In this document: one piece after another, positions 1 through 4,934 of the stretch | Layout of the letters: each line of letters starts with the position of its first letter | Numbering within the stretch: position 1 is the stretch's first letter | Assembly: GCA_002451235.1 (NCBI GenBank) | Contig: DKBN01000029.1 | Location: forward strand, 4,242 to 9,690 | Length of the DNA: 5,449 bases | Reading direction: 5' to 3' | From: Patescibacteria group bacterium UBA6899 | GTDB lineage: Bacteria > Patescibacteriota > Minisyncoccia > Phycocordibacterales > UBA6899 | Position numbers and translations under genes: made by a program | The notes under the pieces: model-generated | What the model was told of the DNA's origin: nothing | Databases searched by the model: none | What the model saw: only the letters and a program-made list of their open reading frames with translations

Positions 1-21
1 GTAATATTCTCGCATTAGGGA

Positions 22-243
22 ATGTCAGAAGGCGAAAAAAACGAGGTTCTCTTGAACGGCACCGTCACGGAAGCGCTTCCGAACACGCTTTTTCGGGTTT
101 CCGTCGAAGGCAAGGAGGAAGGGGTGCTCGCATACCTCTCCGGGAAGATGCGGATGCACCGCATCAAGGTACTGGTGGGGGACAAGGTCTCGCTGGAGGA
201 CAATCCGTATGGGGGAAAGCTCCGTATTGTCAAACGATTATAG
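22..243 (+). CDS. infA: Translation initiation factor IF-1
   Basis: IF1 binds the ribosomal A site on the 30S subunit during initiation and works with IF2 and IF3. The 73-residue product matches the usual length of about 72. It is a single S1-type OB fold: NGTVTEALPNTLFRV (residues 12-26) is the first strand pair, LSGKMR (39-44) is the hallmark loop, and VGDKV (52-56) is the conserved late strand. An in-frame TAG at 16-18 lies just upstream, so ATG 22 is the first possible start, and the protein aligns with the family from its beginning. The only purine-rich motif, AGGG at 17-20, sits one base before the ATG, too close for a normal Shine-Dalgarno pairing. The last codons (cgt att gtc aaa) also contain the -35 box of the promoter for the next gene. 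The family call is secure. Confidence 0.97.
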   Translation: MSEGEKNEVLLNGTVTEALPNTLFRVSVEGKEEGVLAYLSGKMRMHRIKVLVGDKVSLEDNPYGGKLRIVKRL

Positions 244-255
244 GTAGTATATAAT
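227..255 (+). promoter_or_regulatory. Sigma70-type promoter across the infA stop codon
   Basis: TTGTCA (227-232, five of six to TTGACA), a spacer of exactly 17 nt, and TATAAT (250-255, six of six) make a near-consensus housekeeping promoter. The -35 box lies inside the infA codons for Ile-Val-Lys and the -10 box lies seven bases after the infA stop. Transcription should start near 261-263, giving a leader of roughly 57 nt before rpmJ. It would let rpmJ, rpsM, rpsK, rpsD, rpoA and the genes beyond be transcribed separately from infA. This is inferred from sequence only. Confidence 0.75.
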
Positions 256-268
256 CCCTGGCTGTATT

Positions 269-310
269 CCTTTTCCATGGCAAAATTGCCGGGAGGGGTA
301 GGGCGTTCCC
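269..310 (+). promoter_or_regulatory. Foldable 5' leader of rpmJ (candidate regulatory hairpins)
   Basis: The 75-nt gap between infA and rpmJ contains an inner hairpin, GGCAA(AA)TTGCC at 279-290. It is flanked by a pyrimidine run CCTTTTCC (269-276) that can pair with GGGAGGGG (291-298) through five Watson-Crick and three G-U pairs. A second small stem, GGG(CGTT)CCC, lies at 301-310 and is followed by six A's before the rpmJ ATG. There is no U-tract, so this is not an intrinsic terminator. Ribosomal protein operons are often autoregulated through such leaders (S4 on the alpha operon in E. coli), but no known leader consensus is recognised here and the role is conjecture. Confidence 0.35.
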
Positions 311-318
311 AAAAAATC

Positions 319-432
319 ATGAGGGTCAAAGCATCAGTAAAGAAGATATGTGCGAAGTGTAAATCCGTCCGAAGAGGAGGGAAATTGTACGTTATTTGCT
401 CGAACGCGCGCCATAAGCAGCGCCAAGGATAA
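319..432 (+). CDS. rpmJ: 50S ribosomal protein L36 (zinc-binding form)
   Basis: L36 is a tiny zinc-ribbon protein of the large subunit that binds 23S rRNA late in 50S assembly. The ORF translates to 37 residues, the standard size. It has the metal-binding set C11, C14, C27 and H32 (CX2C, X12, C, X4, H) and ends in the conserved tail RHKQRQG, so this is the C+ (zinc) form. The start MRVKASVKKIC matches the family, and the position between infA and rpsM is the standard bacterial order. No Shine-Dalgarno is at normal spacing: GGGAGGGG at 291-298 is about 20 nt upstream. The stop codon lies inside a 12-bp tandem duplication that continues up to the rpsM start. Confidence 0.96.
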   Translation: MRVKASVKKICAKCKSVRRGGKLYVICSNARHKQRQG

Positions 433-448
433 ACTAAAGGATAAACTA
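425..448 (+). repeat. Perfect 12-bp tandem duplication (AAGGATAAACTA x2)
   Basis: AAGGATAAACTA occurs at 425-436 and again at 437-448. The first copy contains the rpmJ stop (TAA 430-432). The second contains another TAA in the same frame (442-444), the Shine-Dalgarno of rpsM, and its last A is the first base of the rpsM ATG. The unit is four codons long, so the rpmJ and rpsM frames stay in phase. Confidence 0.9.
436..441 (+). promoter_or_regulatory. Ribosome binding site of rpsM
   Basis: AAAGGA ends six bases before ATG 448, a normal Shine-Dalgarno distance. It is one of only two well-placed sites in the window, and it comes from the second copy of the 12-bp tandem repeat. Confidence 0.7.
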
Positions 449-828
449 TGCGTATCGTCGGTATCACTGTTCCAGAGGAGAAGCAATTGTGGGTCGGGCT
501 CACGGTCTTTTACGGCGTCGGCTATTCCACCGCACGACGTATCCTTCACGAGGCGAAGGTCGAGGCAATGAAGAAACCGAAGGACATCTCTTCCGACGAG
601 GAGAACCGCATCCGCAAGATCATCGAATCGATGAAGATCGAGGGTGAACTCAAGCGCGAGAAAATGGCGAACATCAAGCGGCTCAAGGATATCAAAAGCT
701 ACCGAGGAGCTCGGCACGCGAAAGGATTACCGGCAAGAGGTCAGCGTACGAAAACGAATTCTCGCACCGTTCGTGGCAACGTCAGAAAGACCATGGGAAG
801 CGGGCGCAGGAAAGTAGACAAGAAATAG
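448..828 (+). CDS. rpsM: 30S ribosomal protein S13
   Basis: S13 sits in the head of the 30S subunit, contacts 16S rRNA and the P-site tRNA, and forms intersubunit bridges with the 50S subunit. The 126-residue protein is slightly longer than the 118 of E. coli. The N-terminal helix-two-turn-helix region includes the motif LTVFYGVGYSTARRIL (residues 18-33). The S13 signature KGLPARGQRTKTNSRT is at 92-107. The basic C-terminal tail ends GSGRRKVDKK, a form I associate with Parcubacteria. It lacks the Ala usually found after Met (MRIVG rather than MARI). It starts 15 nt after the rpmJ stop, in the same frame, with a good Shine-Dalgarno. In many bacteria the homologous operon is controlled by S4 binding near rpsM; nothing here shows that directly. 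Confidence 0.97.
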   Translation: MRIVGITVPEEKQLWVGLTVFYGVGYSTARRILHEAKVEAMKKPKDISSDEENRIRKIIESMKIEGELKREKMANIKRLKDIKSYRGARHAKGLPARGQRTKTNSRTVRGNVRKTMGSGRRKVDKK

Positions 829-851
829 CCTGCCAGATCATTAACAATCTC

Positions 852-855
852 AGGA
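852..855 (+). promoter_or_regulatory. Ribosome binding site of rpsK
   Basis: AGGA at 852-855 lies six bases upstream of ATG 862. The 33-nt rpsM-rpsK gap holds no other visible signal. Confidence 0.6.
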
Positions 856-861
856 CTCACA

Positions 862-1296
862 ATGGGTAAGAAACGTATAGTAAAGAAAGCAGGTTCATCG
901 GTCGACCAAGGCCTCAAGGCTCGGTCGCTCGCAAAAGTGCCGAAAAAGCGCATCATGCATGGTACGCTTTTTATACAGTCCACCTACAACAATACGATCG
1001 TTTCTTTGACCGACGGGTCGGGGAAGGTCCTTATGTGGTCATCGTCCGGTTCTCTCGGGTTTACCGGCGCAAAGAAGGGTACCCCATTTGCCGCTGCGAA
1101 GGTCGGCGAGCTTCTCGCGGAAAAAGCGCTGCTCATTGGATTGAAATCGGTCGATGTCGTCGTGCGCGGCGTCGGAAGCGGCCGGGAGTCGGCCATTCGC
1201 GCCTTTATCGCGAAAGGGATCGAGATCTCATCCATCAAAGACAAGACTCCTGTCCCCCATAACGGTCCACGGGCGAGAAAGCCGAGAAGGATTTAA
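862..1296 (+). CDS. rpsK: 30S ribosomal protein S11
   Basis: S11 lies on the 30S platform, binds 16S rRNA near the E site and helps shape the mRNA exit channel. The protein is 144 residues against 129 in E. coli. The difference is an N-terminal basic extension: the conserved STYNNTIV starts at residue 40 here, about 15 positions later than in E. coli. Other family marks are GSLGFTGAKKGTPFAAAKV (63-81), the GVGSGRESAIRAF stretch that replaces the usual GPGPGRE form, and the C-terminus TPVPHNGPRARKPRRI. Asn134-Gly135 in the HNG motif corresponds to the site known to become isoaspartate in E. coli S11. It has a good Shine-Dalgarno and lies 33 nt after rpsM. Confidence 0.97.
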   Translation: MGKKRIVKKAGSSVDQGLKARSLAKVPKKRIMHGTLFIQSTYNNTIVSLTDGSGKVLMWSSSGSLGFTGAKKGTPFAAAKVGELLAEKALLIGLKSVDVVVRGVGSGRESAIRAFIAKGIEISSIKDKTPVPHNGPRARKPRRI

Positions 1297-1325
1297 TCAA
1301 GCGACGAACGACCCATCAATAAATT

Positions 1326-1955
1326 ATGTCTGACCCAAAGTGTAAAATTTGCCGCCGCGCTGGAGAAAAGCTCTTTTTAAAGGGAGCGAAGTGTTTCACT
1401 CCTAAGTGCGCGTTCGAGAGGCGCCCTACTCCGCCGGGAAGGCCGCTTTCGGAGCGCAAGCATCGTTCCAACTTAACGGAATATGGCATTCAGTTGCGCG
1501 AAAAACAGAAGATCCGCAACGTGTATGGCCTCACCGAGAAGCAGTTCTATCGATATGTGAAAGAAGCGACGGACGCTAAGGGTGGCAATCCCGTCGATCA
1601 CCTGTACGCTCGCCTCGAACGCCGGCTCGACAATGTCGTCTACCGCCTTGGATTCGCCCAATCTCGCGTCCAGGCGCGCCAAATGGTCTCGCATGGGCAC
1701 TTCATGGTCGGCAAGCGCAAACTTACCATCCCATCGTACGAGGTCGGAACGAATGAGGCTGTATCGGTGCGCGAAGGAAGCAAGGGATCCCCGTTGTTCA
1801 CACAGAGCGGGGAGAAGCCGAAAGGACAAAGCGTCCCCAACTGGCTGACGTTCGACCAGGCAAAACTCGCGGCAACGGTCACGGGGGTTCCGAAATATGA
1901 CAGGGGCGAGACCGGGTTCAATTTCCAGTCGGTCATCGAATTCTATAGTCGATAA
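1326..1955 (+). CDS. rpsD: 30S ribosomal protein S4 (zinc-binding form)
   Basis: S4 is a primary 16S rRNA binding protein that starts 30S body assembly; in E. coli it also represses the alpha operon. At 209 residues it is full length. The N-terminus carries C6, C9, C23 and C28 (CX2C, X13, CX4C), a complete zinc knuckle, so this is the C+ form. TEYGIQLREKQKIRNVYGL (51-69) is the conserved central segment. The S4 RNA-binding domain begins near LYARLERRLDNVVYRLGF (93-110) and includes SRVQARQMVSHGHFMVG (113-129). An in-frame TAA at 1320-1322 lies just upstream, so ATG 1326 is the earliest ATG. The protein therefore really lacks the usual ARYxG lead-in before the first cysteine. No Shine-Dalgarno is visible; the leader is AT-rich. 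Confidence 0.97.
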   Translation: MSDPKCKICRRAGEKLFLKGAKCFTPKCAFERRPTPPGRPLSERKHRSNLTEYGIQLREKQKIRNVYGLTEKQFYRYVKEATDAKGGNPVDHLYARLERRLDNVVYRLGFAQSRVQARQMVSHGHFMVGKRKLTIPSYEVGTNEAVSVREGSKGSPLFTQSGEKPKGQSVPNWLTFDQAKLAATVTGVPKYDRGETGFNFQSVIEFYSR

Positions 1956-2005
1956 AACATTATTAGTGTCACTCGAATATTTATCTATTCGTAACATCAT
2001 TCGCT

Positions 2006-2980
2006 ATGCCTGATATCAACGTCGCATTGCCATCGAAACCGCGCGCGGTCCTCGAAGAGGGGAATACGGGAGTTTACGAGATCGAAGGACTGTATCCGGG
2101 ATACGGGCACACGCTCGGCAATTCGCTTCGCCGCATCATCCTCTCCTCCATCCCCGGCGCCGCGATCACTTCTCTTAAGATCGACGGCGTTCTCCATGAA
2201 TTCTCCACCATAGATGGCGTCAAGGAGGACGTGGTCACGATGATCCTCAATTTGAAGAAGGTCCGATTCAGGATGACCGCCGATGAACCGTTGACCGTCA
2301 CATTGCGGGCGAAGGGACCGAAAGTCGTCACCGCGAAGGACATCGAGGTCGGCAGCCAGATAGAGGTGCTGACGAAGGACCAATACGTCTGCGAGCTCAC
2401 TGGAAGGTCCGAACTTACAGTCGAGATGCGGGTCGAGATCGGGCTCGGATATCTCCCGAAGGAAATGCTGCAGAAGGATAAGGTCGAGATCGGGGCGATC
2501 GCTCTCGATGCTGCATTTACGCCGATCCGCCGCGCTAACTACGAGGTTGAAACGATGCGCGTCGGGGACCGGACGGATTTCAATCGCCTCAAGGTTACCA
2601 TCGAGACCGACGGAACGCTCACTCCGCGCGAGGCGCTCGAGCGCTCCATCGAGATCATGATCCATCAGCTGAAGGCGATCGTGGGGTTCAAGGAGGAAGA
2701 GATCACGACCGAGGAATATGTAAGCCCCGAAGAAATTGAGGAAGAGCTTGGGGCCGAAGAGAGATCCGAGGTAGATACGGAGTTCTTAAAGACCCGTATC
2801 GACAGCCTCAACCTCTCCGCTCGCACCCAGAACGCGCTCGCTGCGGCGAACATCCGCACTGTCGGAGGCCTCGTCAGAAAGACGGAGGAAGATCTCTTAA
2901 ATCTCGATGGACTCGGGGAAAAAGGGTTGCAAGAGATAAAGCGCGCGCTCTCGAACTTCGGCGTGACTTTGAAGCAGTGA
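2006..2980 (+). CDS. rpoA: DNA-directed RNA polymerase subunit alpha
   Basis: Alpha dimerises to nucleate RNA polymerase assembly, and its C-terminal domain binds UP elements and activators. The protein is 324 residues (329 in E. coli). The N-terminal domain (about 1-228) has the dimerisation motif GHTLGNSLRRIILSS at 34-48, with Arg43 equivalent to E. coli R45, and IDGVLHEFSTIDGVKED (59-75). A very acidic linker follows: 15 of residues 230-259 are Glu or Asp. The C-terminal domain (about 262-324) keeps the DNA-contact residues equivalent to R265 (R273), N268 (N276), G296 (G304), K298 (K306) and E302 (E310); S299 is replaced by Gly307. It ends in TGA, which shows TGA is a stop codon. There is no Shine-Dalgarno, and the 50-nt AT-rich gap after rpsD shows no convincing promoter. 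Confidence 0.98.
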   Translation: MPDINVALPSKPRAVLEEGNTGVYEIEGLYPGYGHTLGNSLRRIILSSIPGAAITSLKIDGVLHEFSTIDGVKEDVVTMILNLKKVRFRMTADEPLTVTLRAKGPKVVTAKDIEVGSQIEVLTKDQYVCELTGRSELTVEMRVEIGLGYLPKEMLQKDKVEIGAIALDAAFTPIRRANYEVETMRVGDRTDFNRLKVTIETDGTLTPREALERSIEIMIHQLKAIVGFKEEEITTEEYVSPEEIEEELGAEERSEVDTEFLKTRIDSLNLSARTQNALAAANIRTVGGLVRKTEEDLLNLDGLGEKGLQEIKRALSNFGVTLKQ

Positions 2981-3006
2981 TCTGTTAGATTGCAGCCACC
3001 AAGAAC

Positions 3007-3366
3007 ATGAGACATCACAACGCAAACAGAAAATTCGGAAGGGAAACTGACCAGCGCCGGGCGCTTGTCCGAAGTCTGGTGAAGAACCTCATCTCCAAAG
3101 GCAGGATCACGACGACCGAGGCGCGCGCGAAGGAATTGCGGCCCATCATCGAGAAACTGGTGACTCGCGCCCTGAAAAACGACGTTTCGACCCGGCGCCT
3201 TATCTCGTCTCGTCTCGGCAATGCCCCAACTGCAACCAAAAAACTCGTCGAGGAGATCGCGCCGCGTTATAAGGAGCGCAAAGGTGGGTACACACGTATT
3301 CTCAAGCTCGGAGCGCGCAGCGCCCGTGGCGATGCCAGCAAGATGGCCGTCATCGAATTCATTTAG
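3007..3366 (+). CDS. rplQ: 50S ribosomal protein L17
   Basis: L17 is a large-subunit protein near the exit-tunnel side of the 50S. The 119-residue product is close to the 127 of E. coli. The start MRHHNANRKFGRETDQRRAL (1-20) is diagnostic, and the signature ITTTEARAKELRPIIEKLVT (34-53) and the C-terminal KGGYTRILKLGARSARGDAS (92-111) are clear. It follows rpoA by 26 nt, the classical end of the alpha operon. The sequence before the ATG has no Shine-Dalgarno match. The stop is five bases before rplM, so these two are surely co-transcribed. Confidence 0.97.
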   Translation: MRHHNANRKFGRETDQRRALVRSLVKNLISKGRITTTEARAKELRPIIEKLVTRALKNDVSTRRLISSRLGNAPTATKKLVEEIAPRYKERKGGYTRILKLGARSARGDASKMAVIEFI

Positions 3367-3371
3367 ATCAT

Positions 3372-3716
3372 ATGGAACACGTCATTGATGCCAAGGGAAG
3401 ATCGATCGGGAGAGTCGCGACAGAAGCGGCGGTCCTTTTGATGGGGAAGAACGCCCCGAACGTAAGGAGGAACGTCGTCGTAAGCGCGAAGGTCCGGGTC
3501 ATCAATACGAAGGAATTACGGGTGGAGGAGAAGAAGATGCGGCAGAAGACCTACCACCGTCACAGCGGCTACCCGGGTGGAGACACGAAGCCGACCTTGC
3601 GACAGGTAATCGACAAGAAAGGGAGGCGTGAAGCGCTCCGGATCGCGATCTCGGGGATGCTTCCAAAGAACACACTGCGCACAAAGCGCTTAATGAATCT
3701 CATGATCGAAGAATAA
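3372..3716 (+). CDS. rplM: 50S ribosomal protein L13 (short form)
   Basis: L13 is an early assembly protein of the 50S subunit. Recognisable parts are the N-terminal VIDAKGRSIGRVATEAAVLLMGKN (residues 4-27), the central HRHSGYPGGDTKPTL (62-76, the equivalent of YYHHTGHIGG in E. coli), and the signature SGMLPKNTLRTKRLMNL (94-110). At 114 residues it is clearly shorter than the usual 142 or so. It lacks about 16 residues before the VVDATGK strand and about 20 after the final conserved helix. The ORF is intact, so this is a compact form and not a pseudogene; short L13 is, as I recall, usual in Parcubacteria. It lies five nt after rplQ and four nt before rpsI. No Shine-Dalgarno is present; the start context is ATCATATG. 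Confidence 0.95.
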   Translation: MEHVIDAKGRSIGRVATEAAVLLMGKNAPNVRRNVVVSAKVRVINTKELRVEEKKMRQKTYHRHSGYPGGDTKPTLRQVIDKKGRREALRIAISGMLPKNTLRTKRLMNLMIEE

Positions 3717-3720
3717 TCAT

Positions 3721-4149
3721 ATGGCAACAGCAACACGCACTACTCGAACAGCAAAGACGACCGGATATCTCGAAGCAGTCGGGCGCAGGAAGACCGCGAT
3801 CGCGCGCGTTCGCATCTCTCAGGCCCCCAAGAACTCACTTGCTATCAATGGGAAGGATGTCGCGAAGTATTTCGGTCCCGTGGAATTGCAGGAGGTCGCG
3901 ATCTCGCCGCTTCAGCGCGAAGGATATGCGACAACGTTCGCGGTGACCGCGCACGTCTCGGGCGGGGGGGTGCACGCCCAGGCGGAAGCGATCCGCCACG
4001 CACTCTCTCGTGCCGTTGTTAAGCATACGGCGGAAGAGAAGGGTTCTCTTAGGAAGCTCGGATATCTCAAGCGGGACTCGCGCAAAAAGGAGCGCAAGCA
4101 TTTCGGCCTCAAGAAGGCGCGTAAGGCTTCGCAGTGGAGTAAGCGCTGA
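3721..4149 (+). CDS. rpsI: 30S ribosomal protein S9
   Basis: S9 is a head protein of the 30S whose C-terminal tail reaches the P-site tRNA anticodon arm. The product is 142 residues. YLEAVGRRKTAIARVRI (16-32) opens the folded domain, the signature GGGVHAQAEAIRHALSRAV is at 81-99, and RKKERKHFGLKKARKASQWS (121-140) leads into the conserved terminal SKR, whose last Arg contacts the tRNA. The first 15 residues are a Thr/Ala-rich low-complexity extension (MATATRTTRTAKTTG), likely disordered. It follows rplM by four nt, the usual L13-S9 pairing. No Shine-Dalgarno; the start context is TCATATG, nearly the same as at rplM. The gene ends in TGA. Confidence 0.97.
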   Translation: MATATRTTRTAKTTGYLEAVGRRKTAIARVRISQAPKNSLAINGKDVAKYFGPVELQEVAISPLQREGYATTFAVTAHVSGGGVHAQAEAIRHALSRAVVKHTAEEKGSLRKLGYLKRDSRKKERKHFGLKKARKASQWSKR

Positions 4150-4177
4150 TCCCTCCCTCGCTTCTAGACGCGCTCCC

Positions 4178-4206
4178 TGGAAATGCACGTTCAATTCTTG
4201 TATACT
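4178..4206 (+). promoter_or_regulatory. Candidate promoter of grpE
   Basis: The 68-nt gap after rpsI holds TATACT (4201-4206, five of six to TATAAT). A weak -35-like TGGAAA (4178-4183, four of six) stands 17 nt upstream. Transcription would begin near 4212-4214, only about five nt before the preferred grpE ATG at 4218, predicting a nearly leaderless mRNA. No convincing terminator for the ribosomal protein genes is seen here: a 5-bp AGCGC/GCGCT complement (4142-4146 with 4170-4174) has no U-tract. Confidence 0.5.
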
Positions 4207-4217
4207 CCGTTTTGCCT

Positions 4218-4865
4218 ATGGCCAATGAACAGCAAAATGACGACAACAACGCGATCTCACTCGGAAGCGGCGTGAACATCGTTCCGGAAAGATCTGGGCC
4301 TGATGATGTCGTTCTTGAGGCACTAGATGAGTCTGGGGAACACCCTGCCTCAACCCGAGACGTCGCCAAAAAACTACGCGAGAGGATCGAAATGCTCACC
4401 AAGGAGAAGCAGGAATATCTCGAGGGATGGCAGCGGTTAAAGGCGGACTTTGCAAACTATAAACGGCGCGAGGAGGAGGCGAAGGGGGATTTCGTGAAGT
4501 TCGCGAAGGAGGAGTTGGTTGCAGAGCTGGTTCCCGTACTCGAGAGTTTTCAGCTTGCGTTCCGAAATAAAGAAGCGTGGGAAAAAGTAGATAAGAATTG
4601 GCGGACGGGAGTGGAATACATCCACAACCAGCTCATGGGAACCCTCTCCGAGCATGGCCTCTCCGTCGATGATCCAAGGGGAGATATATTTGACCCCAAC
4701 AAGCATACGTCCGTCGGCACGGTAGAGACCAAAGACCAGCGCTTGCTCCATCATATCGCAGAGGTCGTTCAGGTCGGCTATCTCTTGAATAGCAAGGTCA
4801 TCCGGACTCCGAGAGTGAAGGTGTACGCGGAAGTAACCACCGACGCCCGATCGGGGGTTGAATAA
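4218..4865 (+). CDS. grpE: GrpE, nucleotide exchange factor for DnaK
   Basis: GrpE is a homodimer that releases ADP from DnaK and resets the chaperone cycle. From ATG 4218 the protein is 215 residues. Residues 1-45 are polar and acidic, likely disordered. A long helix or coiled coil spans roughly 46-115 (KKLRERIEMLTKEKQEYLEG at 51-70, then KADFANYKRREEEAK). VAELVPVLESFQLAF (101-115) matches the conserved ELLPVIDSL region. The beta-wing that contacts DnaK contains FDPNKHTSVGTVET (158-171) and VVQVGYLLNSKVIRTPRVKV (183-202). A TTG at 4212 in the same frame would add two residues (Met-Pro); ATG 4218 is preferred, since TTG would sit at or before the predicted transcript start. No Shine-Dalgarno is present. 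dnaK lies 69 nt downstream, which supports the function. Confidence 0.95.
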   Translation: MANEQQNDDNNAISLGSGVNIVPERSGPDDVVLEALDESGEHPASTRDVAKKLRERIEMLTKEKQEYLEGWQRLKADFANYKRREEEAKGDFVKFAKEELVAELVPVLESFQLAFRNKEAWEKVDKNWRTGVEYIHNQLMGTLSEHGLSVDDPRGDIFDPNKHTSVGTVETKDQRLLHHIAEVVQVGYLLNSKVIRTPRVKVYAEVTTDARSGVE

Positions 4866-4882
4866 TGTAACATTTTCGTGTA

Positions 4883-4912
4883 TTGTCAAGTTATCATATC
4901 GAGTAATCTTAT
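4883..4912 (+). promoter_or_regulatory. Weak candidate promoter of dnaK
   Basis: The 69-nt AT-rich grpE-dnaK spacer contains TTGTCA (4883-4888) within the 10-mer GTATTGTCAA, identical to the -35 surroundings at the end of infA. Possible -10 boxes are TAATCT (15-nt spacer) or TCTTAT (18-nt spacer); neither is strong. No CIRCE operator (TTAGCACTC-N9-GAGTGCTAA) and no sigma32-like box is visible, so heat control, if any, must work by another route. Confidence 0.3.
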
Positions 4913-4934
4913 TCAATAGTTATCACTTACGCAT

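Noticed and set aside
1..18. Possible tail of an upstream gene (codons reading Val-Ile-Phe-Ser-His then TAG)
   Set aside because: Five codons are too few to identify a product. The TAG three bases before infA is compatible with a tightly packed upstream gene, but nothing more can be said.
291..303. G-quadruplex in GGGAGGGGTAGGG
   Set aside because: There are only three G-tracts of three or more, so a three-layer quadruplex is not possible; a duplex stem explains the run better.
1956..2005. Promoter for rpoA in the AT-rich rpsD-rpoA gap
   Set aside because: Several A/T hexamers resemble a -10 box, but none has a reasonable -35 box at 16-18 nt. AT-richness alone is not enough.
1997..2665. 222-codon open frame on the minus strand opposite rpoA, and other long antisense frames
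   Set aside because: They mirror clear, conserved plus-strand genes, arise from the GC-rich third positions, and encode nothing recognisable.
3372..3716. rplM as a truncated pseudogene
   Set aside because: The frame is intact, the conserved core and signature are complete, and spacing to both neighbours is operon-like.
4142..4174. Terminator after rpsI
   Set aside because: The only complement is 5 bp (AGCGC/GCGCT) with a 23-nt loop and no U-tract.
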